Below are positions 26,837 to 34,903 of a DNA stretch of 41,563 nucleotides, piece after piece. The notes under the pieces were generated by a model. It was not told where the DNA came from. It saw only the letters and a list, made by a program, of their open reading frames with translations, and did no database searches. Positions within the stretch are counted from its first letter, which is position 1, and the number at the start of each line of letters is the position of its first letter. The position numbers and the translations under genes are program-made. This DNA comes from an uncultured Reyranella sp. (GTDB taxonomy: Bacteria; Pseudomonadota; Alphaproteobacteria; Reyranellales; Reyranellaceae): assembly GCF_945957355.1 (NCBI RefSeq), contig NZ_CAMFKM010000028.1, forward strand, positions 1 to 41,563, written 5' to 3'.

Positions 26837-26926
26837 GGACAGGTGGCCGAGCGGTTTAAGGCACACGCTTGGAAAGCGTGCGTGGTGTAACAGCCACCGC
26901 GGGTTCGAATCCCGCCCTGTCCGCCA
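26837..26926 (+). tRNA. tRNA-Ser (anticodon GGA)
   Basis: A full class II tRNA with encoded CCA. The acceptor arm is GGACAGG with CCTGTCC (26916-26922) followed by G-CCA. The D arm has GGCCGAGCGGTTTAAGGC. The anticodon stem is CACGCTTGGAAAGCGTG, with GGA in the loop. The long variable arm is typical of tRNA-Ser, and the T arm is GCGGGTTCGAATCCCGC. Its 3' end marks the start of the foreign region and is the probable integration target. Confidence 0.97.
26903..26926. other. Candidate attachment site at the tRNA-Ser 3' end
   Basis: The T-arm to CCA part of the tRNA is the commonest attB of tyrosine-recombinase elements. Right after it the sequence becomes more AT-rich and the gene content changes from housekeeping to mobile. 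The matching direct repeat at the far end is outside the window, so this is inferred. Confidence 0.4.
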
Positions 26927-27085
26927 TACATTCCGGATTTAGGCTGGAAAATCAGTGTTTTATAAGCTCGCTGATCAGCCTACCCCCCTTTCTACCCACC
27001 AGTCGAAAGCCGCACCCTCCTTTACGACAGGTGCTGTCCGGCCGATCGCATTGGCCGCTCGAATGACCAGCCAGCAGAGGAGCGC

Positions 27086-28201
27086 GTGAAGAAGCCTTCT
27101 CCCTGGAACCGGCACATGCAGATTAGGCGCGCAGCAGCCGACAGGCGAAGGCTGCGACGGTACCGGCTGGGCCGCGCACCAATTCCTCAGCCTCGGACAC
27201 CAGTCGGCAAATTGGCAGAGGGTCGGCAGTTCGCGCGCCGCTTGGAGCGATTGCGGTTCAAGGGTTCACGAGAGGTGCACTACGTCCTAAATGCCCCGCG
27301 ACAGCTGCACTTTGGGACAAGTCGCAACGAGGTTGCACAGTTTACCGCTGGAATTAGGAAGCTTTTTGGAGCGCTCCTGCGCGTCTATCTGGACTTCACA
27401 GATGTCCAACTCGCCGCGCCGGCTGCTGCGCTCTATGTTGCGGCGGAGATCGATAGGTGGCGGCAGCACCGTAACGTTTGGACCAAACCTCGCGTTTACG
27501 ACTTCGCCGCCTGGGCGCCCTCAATCCGTCGCTACTTCCGAGATGTGGGATTGTTCGAACTCCTCGAAGTAGCAAACCTGCCGGATGACCCGCCTTCCGC
27601 ATCTCCGACCAAGGTACTCCGGATGCGTCGGAATGATTCGGTCGATCCCGCGAGCGTTGTCCAGCTTCGCGATGAGCTGCACACTCTCTGCGGCAGCGTG
27701 CCCAACAGCCTGAACTTCTTCGACGCTCTTTGCGAAGCGATGAACAATGTAATTCATCATGCTTACAAGGATCCGGATCCGGACGATTGGCCTCGCCTTC
27801 ATAACCGCTGGTGGATGACGGCAGATTTCGACCCGAAGAATGGACAACTTCGCATCGCGTTCCTAGATCAAGGCGTAGGCATCCCCGCTCGCCTTCCCAG
27901 GAGTGGGCTCTGGGAACACCTGGAGGGATATATGACGCAATTTTTCCCAGGCAGGAACGACGACGCTTCACGAATCCAGGCGGCCCTCCAGTATGGCAGA
28001 TCCTCGACAGGCCACCAAGGGCGCGGTCAAGGCTTCCACGACATGCAGATGTTTGTCGATGGAAGTCCGCATAACTGGATGAGAGTGTTGAGCGGCTTCG
28101 GAGAGGTATTGTATCGTGACCGGCAGTGGGTATCGACGCAGCACGCGGAGCCCGTAGTCGGCACTATAGTTGAGTGGTCGCTGTTGGTTCCAGAAGGATG
28201 A
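27086..28201 (+). CDS. STAS-like plus HATPase (GHKL) domain protein
   Basis: The 371-residue protein starts at GTG with GAGGAG just upstream. The N-terminal 40 residues are strongly basic. Residues about 65-130 resemble a STAS fold, with LLRVYLDFTDVQLAAPAAAL then YVAAEIDRW. Residues about 205-370 are a GHKL ATPase: the N box FFDALCEAMNNVIHHAY (E217, N221), the G1 box FLDQGVGIP (D261) and the G2 box TGHQGRGQGFHDM (308-320). No transmitter histidine is seen, so it resembles an anti-sigma-type kinase more than a sensor kinase. It heads an operon with a DUF4325 gene and a membrane protein gene. Confidence 0.8.
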   Translation: MKKPSPWNRHMQIRRAAADRRRLRRYRLGRAPIPQPRTPVGKLAEGRQFARRLERLRFKGSREVHYVLNAPRQLHFGTSRNEVAQFTAGIRKLFGALLRVYLDFTDVQLAAPAAALYVAAEIDRWRQHRNVWTKPRVYDFAAWAPSIRRYFRDVGLFELLEVANLPDDPPSASPTKVLRMRRNDSVDPASVVQLRDELHTLCGSVPNSLNFFDALCEAMNNVIHHAYKDPDPDDWPRLHNRWWMTADFDPKNGQLRIAFLDQGVGIPARLPRSGLWEHLEGYMTQFFPGRNDDASRIQAALQYGRSSTGHQGRGQGFHDMQMFVDGSPHNWMRVLSGFGEVLYRDRQWVSTQHAEPVVGTIVEWSLLVPEG

Positions 28202-28208
28202 TGGTGCT

Positions 28209-28529
28209 TTGACGGTCGAAATCAACATTGCGAGGGACTTCAGCTCGACGCCCGTCGGCCGCTTCCGCGAAGATGGGACGCATACGGGGCAGCATTTCCG
28301 TGAGGATTTCCTTATCCCACCCTTGGAAAAGGGTGAGGACCTCATCATCATTTTGGATGGAACGGCGGGCTATCCTTCCTCATTCATCGACGCGGCCTTT
28401 GGGGGACTTCTGCGATTGGGTCGCTGGTCATCGAAGGAACTGCTGCGTCGTGTGCAGATCCGCGCCGACACGCCCCAATATGTGCCCTATCGTGATCGAA
28501 TAATCGGGGTTCTTTCGGCAAATCGGTAA
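28209..28529 (+). CDS. STAS-like domain (DUF4325) protein
   Basis: The 106-residue protein shows the DUF4325 pattern: IARDFSSTPVGRFREDG then TGQHFREDFLIPPL, a strand IIILDGTAGYPSSFIDAAFG and GGLLRLGRW. This STAS-like family is usually found next to HATPase proteins, as here, and is thought to be its switch partner. I take TTG at 28209 as the start, seven bases after the upstream stop, with AGAAGGA about 12 bases upstream; the ORF could be read longer, but that part overlaps the HATPase gene. The next gene starts in a TAATG overlap, so the three are translationally coupled. Confidence 0.8.
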   Translation: MTVEINIARDFSSTPVGRFREDGTHTGQHFREDFLIPPLEKGEDLIIILDGTAGYPSSFIDAAFGGLLRLGRWSSKELLRRVQIRADTPQYVPYRDRIIGVLSANR

Positions 28530-29053
28530 TGGCGACGCCTCCGGATCCGACGCAGCAAAGTCTTCTATGGCAGGCGACGCAGTACATTGCCGCGGCGCTT
28601 GCCGGCGGCGCCATCAGCGGTGTTTTCAGCTACTGGGCTGGGCGCGTTTCAAAAACCAAAGAACTACTAACAACTGATCTGAGCGAGCGGGCCAAGGAGT
28701 TCCGGGAGCTTGTCAGCACGATTGAAAAAGACGCCGTCGCGTACTGGCGACAGGACCAGTCGATTCTTGCGGCTCAGATTGGCGACGACCTCCAGGCCAG
28801 CCTTCATCGCATGCAAGGTCTTCGTACCTATTGCGAGGCAGTATGCCGAGGCTTCGGGTCCTCGCAAATTCGCCAGCTGGAAGACCAGTACTGGGAGGCC
28901 ATTACTGGAGGCAGCTTCCAGGGTATGAAGCGCAAGGCTGACGAAAGCCGCGTTAGATTGATACGCCTAGTTGCTGCCGATCTGACTGCCGTCGCATTGC
29001 GTGCTCGTCGGGCTGACCTCTTCGTGATCGGATCCCGTCTGAAAGGCCAGTAA
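28529..29053 (+). CDS. Membrane-anchored helical protein of unknown function
   Basis: I do not recognise the family. The 174-residue protein has one membrane segment at about 17-38 (TQYIAAALAGGAISGVFSYW). The remainder is predicted to be helical and cytoplasmic, rich in charged residues, with ELLTTDLSERAKEFRELVST as a likely coiled coil. It is third in the operon, with its ATG overlapping the DUF4325 stop (TAATG). As the only membrane protein of the module it could be the output part, for instance a membrane-acting effector. This is inference. Confidence 0.65.
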   Translation: MATPPDPTQQSLLWQATQYIAAALAGGAISGVFSYWAGRVSKTKELLTTDLSERAKEFRELVSTIEKDAVAYWRQDQSILAAQIGDDLQASLHRMQGLRTYCEAVCRGFGSSQIRQLEDQYWEAITGGSFQGMKRKADESRVRLIRLVAADLTAVALRARRADLFVIGSRLKGQ

Positions 29054-29093
29054 CCGAGCTCCGACTGCTTTCGGCGAGGTCAATACCGCGCAA

Positions 29094-29435
29094 CTACGCG
29101 ACGGATCGTATCTTATCGACGGCCTCAATTGGGATTTGGCCGCAGCCGTTCAACTTCAGCTTTCCGGCCACGATGTAGTTTCGGACTGTCTTGGAATGCA
29201 CACCAAGCATCTCGTCGGCTTGGGCCTGGGTGGCAAAGCCGATCAGCTTGAAGCCGTAGTCATGCTTCCAGCCCGCATGAGCATACCAGCGGTCCGGGCC
29301 ACCAGCGATGCGATCAGCGGCCCCTTGCCACTCGGCCGCGTCGGCTGCCCTGAAGGGTTCCTCGCGGCGCAGGCGTGCGACAAAGGGAAAGGCGCGGGTC
29401 TTGATCTCGTGACTGTTCGGGCTGCGCTGGACCAT
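29094..29435 (-). CDS. Helix-turn-helix domain protein
   Basis: The 113-residue protein starts at the ATG at 29435 because GGAG lies six bases before it; a longer frame exists but has no ribosome site. The C-terminal part has an HTH of the excisionase or homeodomain-like kind, GFATQAQADEMLGVHSKTVR followed by NYIVAGKLK. The N-terminal part (HEIKTRAFPFVARLRREEPF) is of unknown role. It is convergent with the three-gene operon, about 40 bases away. It may regulate the element's cargo genes. Confidence 0.65.
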   Translation of the reverse strand: MVQRSPNSHEIKTRAFPFVARLRREEPFRAADAAEWQGAADRIAGGPDRWYAHAGWKHDYGFKLIGFATQAQADEMLGVHSKTVRNYIVAGKLKLNGCGQIPIEAVDKIRSVA

Positions 29436-29614
29436 GTCGATCTCCGGGTAGGCTGCGGCCCCACGCCCGCCACCCAGTTCTGTCTCGCCCGGAGTCGTAG
29501 CGCCTGGGGTCGGCCGGCGTCTGCCGACGAGTCCGCATGCCGTCATGAGCGCGGCGCGATTCGTCCGCGGCTTGCATTGCTGGCTACACCATGGATTGCG
29601 GGAGTGGCTGGCGC

Positions 29615-29725
29615 TTACAGGAAGCGCTGAACCACGCGCGCGAGGATGAGCATCAGCACCAGGGTCTCGGGCGCGAGGTGGAAGCGGAAATAAAGGCCGC
29701 GGGCAGTGACAGCAAACTCGATCAT
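29615..29725 (-). CDS. Possible 36-aa membrane peptide
   Basis: A short ORF with a good Shine-Dalgarno (AGGAG, six bases before ATG). It begins MIEFAVTARGLYFRF and has a hydrophobic stretch ETLVLMLILARVV near the C-terminus, ending RFL. It could insert in the membrane. It lies between two HTH genes on the same strand. It has no family that I know, and its size makes it uncertain. Confidence 0.4.
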   Translation of the reverse strand: MIEFAVTARGLYFRFHLAPETLVLMLILARVVQRFL

Positions 29726-29845
29726 TGCAGGCTCCTTGCGATGGACGACGCGCGAACAGGCGCGACCATTTGTAGGGACCTCATGAACCGGACTTCACGA
29801 ATGCAAGGCGAATCTCTGCGGCCAACGTGCTGCTAGCAGTGCAGG

Positions 29846-30070
29846 TTAGGAAACCGGCCCGTCGAAGTAATTGCTGCGCGCCTCCCCCAGCTCTGAGAAT
29901 GCGGCATCGAGCTTGTAACTATCCCAGATGACCCGCTTGCCGATCCGGAACGGCTTAGGCATGCGACCGTCCGCCACCAAGGTGTCGAAGAATGAGGTGC
30001 CGACGCCGACATAGCGCGCGGCTTCCTCACGGCTTAGGCCGCGCGGCGGGTAAGAGTACGAATCTCTCAT
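29846..30070 (-). CDS. Small HTH (AlpA/excisionase-like) protein
   Basis: The 74-residue protein has a single MerR-type HTH: LSREEAARYVGVGTSFFDTL then VADGRMPKPFRIGKRVIWDS, the pattern of AlpA and excisionase-like proteins of phages and islands. Its ATG at 30070 overlaps the stop of the nuclease gene by four bases (ATGA), so the two are cotranscribed. A longer frame inside the nuclease gene is not used. Confidence 0.82.
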   Translation of the reverse strand: MRDSYSYPPRGLSREEAARYVGVGTSFFDTLVADGRMPKPFRIGKRVIWDSYKLDAAFSELGEARSNYFDGPVS

Positions 30071-30525
30071 TGGCGTTGCGCCGCTCGCCAGTCCCATGCC
30101 GGCACGCAATCATGCCGATGCACGCCTAGCCCTTCCCTTTTCGCCAGTGCCTCTTGGCCTGCATAGTCCGCGCTGTACCGAAGGAAGGCCCAAGCATACC
30201 CGTCGCGGACCATCATCGCCCCCAGATCCTCGCCGCCCGCCCGGCAAACCGCGACCGTCCGGCCATATCGATCGGTGTCCTTCCTCTCGCAGATGACATT
30301 GCGGCCAGAAATCAGGGATTGCAGATGTGTGGTCGCGAGGCGCCCCGCGGCCCAGCCGTCCGGGCAGTCCTGCTTGGCTTCTGGCGCGTCGATTCCCCAG
30401 AGCCGATAGGTCACGCCGTTGACCTTTAGCGTGTCGCCATCGGTGACAGTCTGCGCAAGCACCGTAGCGGGAGTGAACAACAGGCCAAGAACTGCCTGCA
30501 CCAAGATCAAGGTCCAGAAACGCAC
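30067..30525 (-). CDS. Secreted thermonuclease family (SNase-like) protein
   Basis: The 152-residue protein has a signal peptide (residues 1-24, ending TVLAQ) and one SNase domain. Catalytic residues are in place: D29 and D31 region (VTDGDTLKV), R41 and E49 in YRLWGIDAPEAK, and R89 in DRYGRTVAVC. It should act as a calcium-dependent nuclease in the periplasm or outside the cell. It starts at GTG after GAAGGGG. Such nucleases recur on plasmids and prophages; a role against incoming DNA is possible. It shares an operon with the HTH gene at 29846. Confidence 0.9.
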   Translation of the reverse strand: MRFWTLILVQAVLGLLFTPATVLAQTVTDGDTLKVNGVTYRLWGIDAPEAKQDCPDGWAAGRLATTHLQSLISGRNVICERKDTDRYGRTVAVCRAGGEDLGAMMVRDGYAWAFLRYSADYAGQEALAKREGLGVHRHDCVPAWDWRAAQRQ

Positions 30526-30714
30526 TACCCCTTCTCCCTCTCTCTTCGGCGGCAGCCTAGCAGCATGGGCGCTCGGTCAGATCTCCGTCGCACAAGGCGC
30601 CAAGAATGGAGCGCAAGACCTTAGCCCGAAGAGCGCCGTCTCCGCTCAACGTAAGGTTGACGGGCTGGCCGCTGTTGGCAATGCTCGGCCTGTGGGAATT
30701 TGGGGGAGAGCACA

Positions 30715-31770
30715 TTGAAGACTTGGGCAATTCCCGCCGCGTGCGGCGCGCTATTGGCTTTGCTTTCTGGGCCCGCAAATGCAGAGCAGATACCTGGCTC
30801 TAACCGTGAGGTCGCCGGCTGGCAGATGGGCGCTTACACCAGCACGCGCGGCCAATTCTCACACTGCGCAATGTCAGCAACGTACAATAGCGGCATTACG
30901 ATGCTATTCTCGATCTCCGGAGACTATACGTGGCGAGTAGGATGGACCCATCCGCGCTGGCAGTTCACCAAGGGCCAGCAAGTCCCGATCGCAATCTATG
31001 TAGATGGGGCTGGTCCTCACAACCTTCAGGCGGTTGCGCGAGATGCCACGGTCGCGACGGCAGAGCTTCCCGCCAAGAGCACTGTCTTCAACTTGATGCG
31101 CAAAGGCTACCACATGAAGGTGTACGCCGAAGGCCAAACGTATGGGTTCAACCTTGACGGCACGTATGCCGCTCTCACCGAGGTTCTGAATTGCGCCAGC
31201 CGCTACTCGGGAAATGCTCCAGTTCAGCAAGCCGCACCGGCTCCACTCGTTCCTCATAACGCTGGATCTCAGGGAAGTGCAGTCACGCCCGAACAGAGAC
31301 TAGAGGCGACGAAAGTGGTGGCCAACATACTTGCTCAAGGGGACATGTCGAATTTTCGCATTCTCACCAAGAAGGAAATTGCAGAACTCAACAGCGACTA
31401 TTTGTCGGGATCGGACGTGGTGTGGCGGGCGGAAGGACTCATCGGCACCCTCAGGATACTTCCGAACAAGAAAGTGACGCTTGAGGAAGTGAATGCAACC
31501 ATCATTGGAGATGACGCCAAGGCTTGCAAAGGCAAATTTGCATCCGGCTCGGTCGCTGACGAAAGATCAAAGGCCGTGCTTCGCTTGTTCACGGCTTGCG
31601 AGGAACAAGGCGATGTGTTCGATTTCCGCTATACCGTCGTTCCGGCGGGCGACGGTACACACTATTTGTTCACCACATTTGGAAAGGCTGAGCGCGGGGA
31701 GAGCGCCGGCCGGGTGGCCAAAGTAGAATCGGCGCTGCGCCAAGCAGTCTATGAGGTAATGAAAGAATAG
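30715..31770 (+). CDS. Secreted protein of unknown function
   Basis: The 351-residue protein starts at TTG (30715) with GGGGGAG upstream and has a signal peptide (MKTWAIPAACGALLALLSG, then PANA). Residues about 30-165 look like a beta-rich domain (GWQMGAYTSTRGQFSHCAMS). After a Pro/Ala linker near 175-195, a second domain of about 150 residues has two cysteines (DAKACKGKF and LFTACEEQGD). I do not recognise either. A cysteine-rich peptide gene follows after 3 bases and the secreted nuclease gene is divergent, so these exported proteins may belong together. Confidence 0.75.
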   Translation: MKTWAIPAACGALLALLSGPANAEQIPGSNREVAGWQMGAYTSTRGQFSHCAMSATYNSGITMLFSISGDYTWRVGWTHPRWQFTKGQQVPIAIYVDGAGPHNLQAVARDATVATAELPAKSTVFNLMRKGYHMKVYAEGQTYGFNLDGTYAALTEVLNCASRYSGNAPVQQAAPAPLVPHNAGSQGSAVTPEQRLEATKVVANILAQGDMSNFRILTKKEIAELNSDYLSGSDVVWRAEGLIGTLRILPNKKVTLEEVNATIIGDDAKACKGKFASGSVADERSKAVLRLFTACEEQGDVFDFRYTVVPAGDGTHYLFTTFGKAERGESAGRVAKVESALRQAVYEVMKE

Positions 31771-31773
31771 GCA

Positions 31774-32010
31774 GTGCCAGCACGTCGGGCACTCGTCACG
31801 CTGCTGCTGATTTGGGCGGCTCCCGTGGCAGCCGCGGACTACACGCCGTGGCCTAATCAGTCCGCTCCGCCGGCAACGACGTTGACATGGGGCGAAGCGG
31901 CCCAGCACGCGCGCTCCTGCTGCAAGCGCTGCACCAAGGGGCAGCCTTGCGGCGATACCTGCATCAGCACCAAGAAGACCTGCAGAACACCGCCAGGGTG
32001 CGCATGCTGA
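31774..32010 (+). CDS. Small secreted cysteine-rich protein
   Basis: The 78-residue protein starts at GTG three bases after the previous stop. It has a signal peptide (LVTLLLIWAAPVAAADY) and then eight cysteines within about 31 residues: SCCKRCTKGQPCGDTCI and TKKTCRTPPGCAC. I recall the motif C-x2-C-x4-PCGD-x-C ending PGCAC from small secreted proteins, some near SNase genes. It suggests metal binding or a disulfide knot. No function is established to my knowledge. Confidence 0.7.
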   Translation: MPARRALVTLLLIWAAPVAAADYTPWPNQSAPPATTLTWGEAAQHARSCCKRCTKGQPCGDTCISTKKTCRTPPGCAC

Positions 32011-32089
32011 AAGGGTGCCCGGCGAAGGCCTAAATTCAGCACCCTCTCGACCATCGACCATATGGACTAATGATTAGAAGGCTGCACTC

Positions 32090-33541
32090 ATGGCAAACAC
32101 CACTACCTCTAATCCACCGAAGGTATTCATTTCCTACAGTTGGAGTAGCCCAGAACACAAGGAGCTGGTTCGCTCCTGGGCCGATCGGTTGATGTCGAAC
32201 GGCGTCGAGGTTGTCATTGATGCTTACGACCTCAAGCCGGGTGACGATAAACACGCCTTCATGGAAAGATCGGTTACCGATGCCTCGGTCAGTCATGTGC
32301 TAGTAGTTTGCGACAAGCAATATGCTGAGAAAGCAGACGCCCGACGCGCCGGGGTTGGAACAGAGACGCAGCTGATATCGACCGAAGTCTACAAGAAGGT
32401 AGTGCAATCGAAGTTCATTCCGATCCTTTGCGCTTTCAATGAAAATCATGAAGCCCTACTGCCGGCCTATCTTGCCGGAAGAATCGGAATTGACTTTTCG
32501 ACAGCGGAGAAGACGAACGAGAACTGGGAACAGCTTGTACGTGAGATTTATGGAAAGCCCCGATTAGTCAAACCCGCTTTAGGGCTTCCTCCCGCCTATC
32601 TGCAGGAAGAGGCTTCGACCAATATGTCGCCGGTCAGGGCCAAGTTTGAGGACTTAAAATCGGCGCTACTCACGAACCGCCACGGCATTGTTCGATATCG
32701 GAGTGCATTTCTGAACGCATGCATTGAATACGCGGACGTACTTCGAATCCGTGAACGTCCTTCCGAAGAGAATTTTGGCCAGAAGGTCATCGAAGATTTT
32801 CGAAAGCTTGTGTCCGCCCGAGACCTAATTGTGGACTGGGTTCTCCTAGAGGCGGAACTGCCCGGAAGCGCCGATTTCCCGGATGCGCTTTGTCAAATGC
32901 TTGAGCGCCTGAAAGGCGTGAGCGCGAGACCTGAAGAAGTAACCAGCTGGAACGACGCATGGTTCGAAGCGCATCGACTATTTGTCTATGAGACGTTCCT
33001 CTACGTAGTGGCAGCTCTCCTAAAGACACACTCATACGTTACGCTTCGCGAGATACTTTCCTTCCACTACCTGAAGGCGCCTACGGAGAGGTACGGTGAT
33101 ACGAAGTTCGAGACCTATGAAGCATTCTATGCGTACTCGCGCACGCTTCAGACAGTTCTGGGGGAGCCAAAGAACATTCAGCTTTATAGCCCTGCAGCCG
33201 AGCTGTTCAAGATGCACGCGCAACGAGCCGACCTTCCCTTCGAATCATTGATCGAAGCAGATCTTGTGCTTTTTTTTGTGGCCCTTGCGAGTTCAGACAA
33301 GCACTGGTTTCCACAACTTATGTACTATGCGGACCGCTACCGAGAGTTTCCACTTTTTCTGGCCGCAACTCGAAAGAAGGGGTTCAGTGCTCTGGCTACT
33401 CTTACGGGCTTTTCCAGTGCCTCTGCGCTCAAGGAGGCAGTCATGAAAGGTTACGAGCGCAACAGGGTCGGAGAGTATCGGAACTTCTGGCAAGACACCC
33501 TACTGCGGCCTTTGAATCTCGACAATCTTGATACTCTTTGA
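32090..33541 (+). CDS. SEFIR domain protein (candidate phage defence)
   Basis: The 483-residue protein has an N-terminal SEFIR domain (about 9-150), a relative of TIR: KVFISYSWSSPEHKELVRSW, VIDAYDLKPGDDKHAFMER, LVVCDKQYAEKAD and GVGTETQLIS. The C-terminal 330 residues are helical and of unknown fold. Bacterial SEFIR proteins are reported as single-gene abortive defence systems that use up NAD. The gene is visibly more AT-rich than the chromosome and stands alone with its own Shine-Dalgarno (GAAGG). It is probably a defence cargo gene; the sequence does not prove activity. Confidence 0.82.
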   Translation: MANTTTSNPPKVFISYSWSSPEHKELVRSWADRLMSNGVEVVIDAYDLKPGDDKHAFMERSVTDASVSHVLVVCDKQYAEKADARRAGVGTETQLISTEVYKKVVQSKFIPILCAFNENHEALLPAYLAGRIGIDFSTAEKTNENWEQLVREIYGKPRLVKPALGLPPAYLQEEASTNMSPVRAKFEDLKSALLTNRHGIVRYRSAFLNACIEYADVLRIRERPSEENFGQKVIEDFRKLVSARDLIVDWVLLEAELPGSADFPDALCQMLERLKGVSARPEEVTSWNDAWFEAHRLFVYETFLYVVAALLKTHSYVTLREILSFHYLKAPTERYGDTKFETYEAFYAYSRTLQTVLGEPKNIQLYSPAAELFKMHAQRADLPFESLIEADLVLFFVALASSDKHWFPQLMYYADRYREFPLFLAATRKKGFSALATLTGFSSASALKEAVMKGYERNRVGEYRNFWQDTLLRPLNLDNLDTL

Positions 33542-33567
33542 ACGCTGGCATGGGCTCTCAGCAACAT

Positions 33568-34848
33568 TCACGAGCCCTCCGCTCCATCATCTGGGTAACG
33601 CGACGTATAGCGCTCCTGAGGTGTCCTCCACTCCAGAAATGGCCCAAGAGGGTCAAGGTCACCAAGGAAGAATCGAGCTAGCGCCAACCTCTCAAGGGTT
33701 CTGCTCTTGTCGGGTTCTGGCAACGCCGCCGCGCGCTCGGCTACCTCCGAGAGAAACTTCGCGGTGTTAATGAGATCGGACCAACGCGAAATTACTGACT
33801 GAAGTTCGGCCTTGCTGTCCACGACCGATTGCTTAACGCTCTTTCGGTCTGCGTCTCGTTCTCTGCGGCGCTCCTCTTCCTCCCATCGTCGCCGCTGAGC
33901 CTCCCTCGCACGCTCGGCTTCCGCCAGCTTCTCCACAATAACAGGCGCGGCGGCTTCAATGGCGTGGATAATCGATCGTAGCTGGCCGTCTAGCGTTCGC
34001 GCTTTTTCTTCCTGCCAGCTATTCGACCATGTCGCCTCGTAGTACGGCGAATATGCATCAATCCTGATACGTCCTGATGGCAAGTCACGGGTCGTGGTCC
34101 AGCTGTGATCAGTTTGGAACCGCCCACGCGGCGCTACGTATTCGCTCTCTCGTACATACTTGCCGTTCGCGTACCGCATTGCCACGTTTTCAGACATCTC
34201 GACGATCGAGAGGCCGATTGCGACAGTCCCGACGTAGACCACCGTCGGACTTTGGGGAGCCCAATGACTTCGCCGCCAGCGAGCACGCTCCTTCTTCGGG
34301 ATTATCTCGCGTTCGTCTATTCCTTCGCGGCGATAATGCCCAACGTGAGGCGCGAGAGCGACTCGATAGCCTGCCGCTGACAGTTCGTTAAACAGGTTAT
34401 TTGCAAGCGCGAGTGCCTTCACAAGGCCGCCCTTCGAAGTCGTCACATCGACAAGCATCTTCTTGAACGGCCTTAGATAATCACCGTCCTCGATCGGCCG
34501 GCTGTTTTCAAAGTGCGCTCGGGCATCACGGATCAGCTCGTGGATCTGATCGCGAGCACGACGAGGCTTTCTGACCCGAGGGGGCGTGCTTGCTTGCGGC
34601 TTCGCCAGAACGACCGGCCCGCCTTTCCCCGTCCAACTCTCTGGCTCTCCTGGTTCAGCCGGCGGGAGCAGAGCCTTCGCTGGAGCCTTGCCCACCGCCA
34701 GTTTCGCCCAATAGCCCCGCCCAGGGCGCGGCACATTCAGATAGTCGCAGATGCGAGCTAGGTAGTTGCTGGAAACCTCGAACCTGCCTGCGACTGTGGT
34801 CATTGGTTCAGACCATACGAGGCGGTACAGCTCATCACGCGAAATCAC
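33568..34848 (-). CDS. HTH and coiled-coil protein of unknown function
   Basis: The 426-residue protein begins MISRDELYRLVWSEPMTTVA followed by GRFEVSSNYLARICDYLNVP and PGRGYW, an N-terminal HTH-like module I have seen in accessory bacterial proteins. The middle part has about 200 residues of mixed structure. A long charged coiled coil at about 300-360 (EREAQRRRWEEEERRRERD-like) and a helical C-terminus ending GDLDPLGPFLEW follow. It is convergent with the SEFIR gene (26 bases). The remains of a second family member lie immediately upstream (34904-35887). Function unknown; DNA binding is inferred. Confidence 0.75.
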   Translation of the reverse strand: MISRDELYRLVWSEPMTTVAGRFEVSSNYLARICDYLNVPRPGRGYWAKLAVGKAPAKALLPPAEPGEPESWTGKGGPVVLAKPQASTPPRVRKPRRARDQIHELIRDARAHFENSRPIEDGDYLRPFKKMLVDVTTSKGGLVKALALANNLFNELSAAGYRVALAPHVGHYRREGIDEREIIPKKERARWRRSHWAPQSPTVVYVGTVAIGLSIVEMSENVAMRYANGKYVRESEYVAPRGRFQTDHSWTTTRDLPSGRIRIDAYSPYYEATWSNSWQEEKARTLDGQLRSIIHAIEAAAPVIVEKLAEAERAREAQRRRWEEEERRRERDADRKSVKQSVVDSKAELQSVISRWSDLINTAKFLSEVAERAAALPEPDKSRTLERLALARFFLGDLDPLGPFLEWRTPQERYTSRYPDDGAEGS

Positions 34849-34903
34849 AGCACCTTCCTCCGAGGAAAATCTTGCTTTGGCTGCATCGCCTGTGCGGCCG
34901 GAC

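Noticed and set aside
27086..28201. Two-component sensor kinase
   Set aside because: No H-box or HisKA dimer helix is seen before the N box, and the N-terminal part looks STAS-like; the neighbour is DUF4325 and not a response regulator.
28170..28208. Longer DUF4325 protein starting inside the HATPase gene
   Set aside because: The extra residues do not belong to the domain; TTG at 28209 fits the domain start.
29436..29546. Longer start for the HTH gene at 29094
   Set aside because: No Shine-Dalgarno at the 29546 start, whereas the ATG at 29435 has GGAG at the right distance.
32090..32540. Plain TIR domain
   Set aside because: The motifs LKPGDDKHAFME and GVGTETQLIS are of the SEFIR branch.
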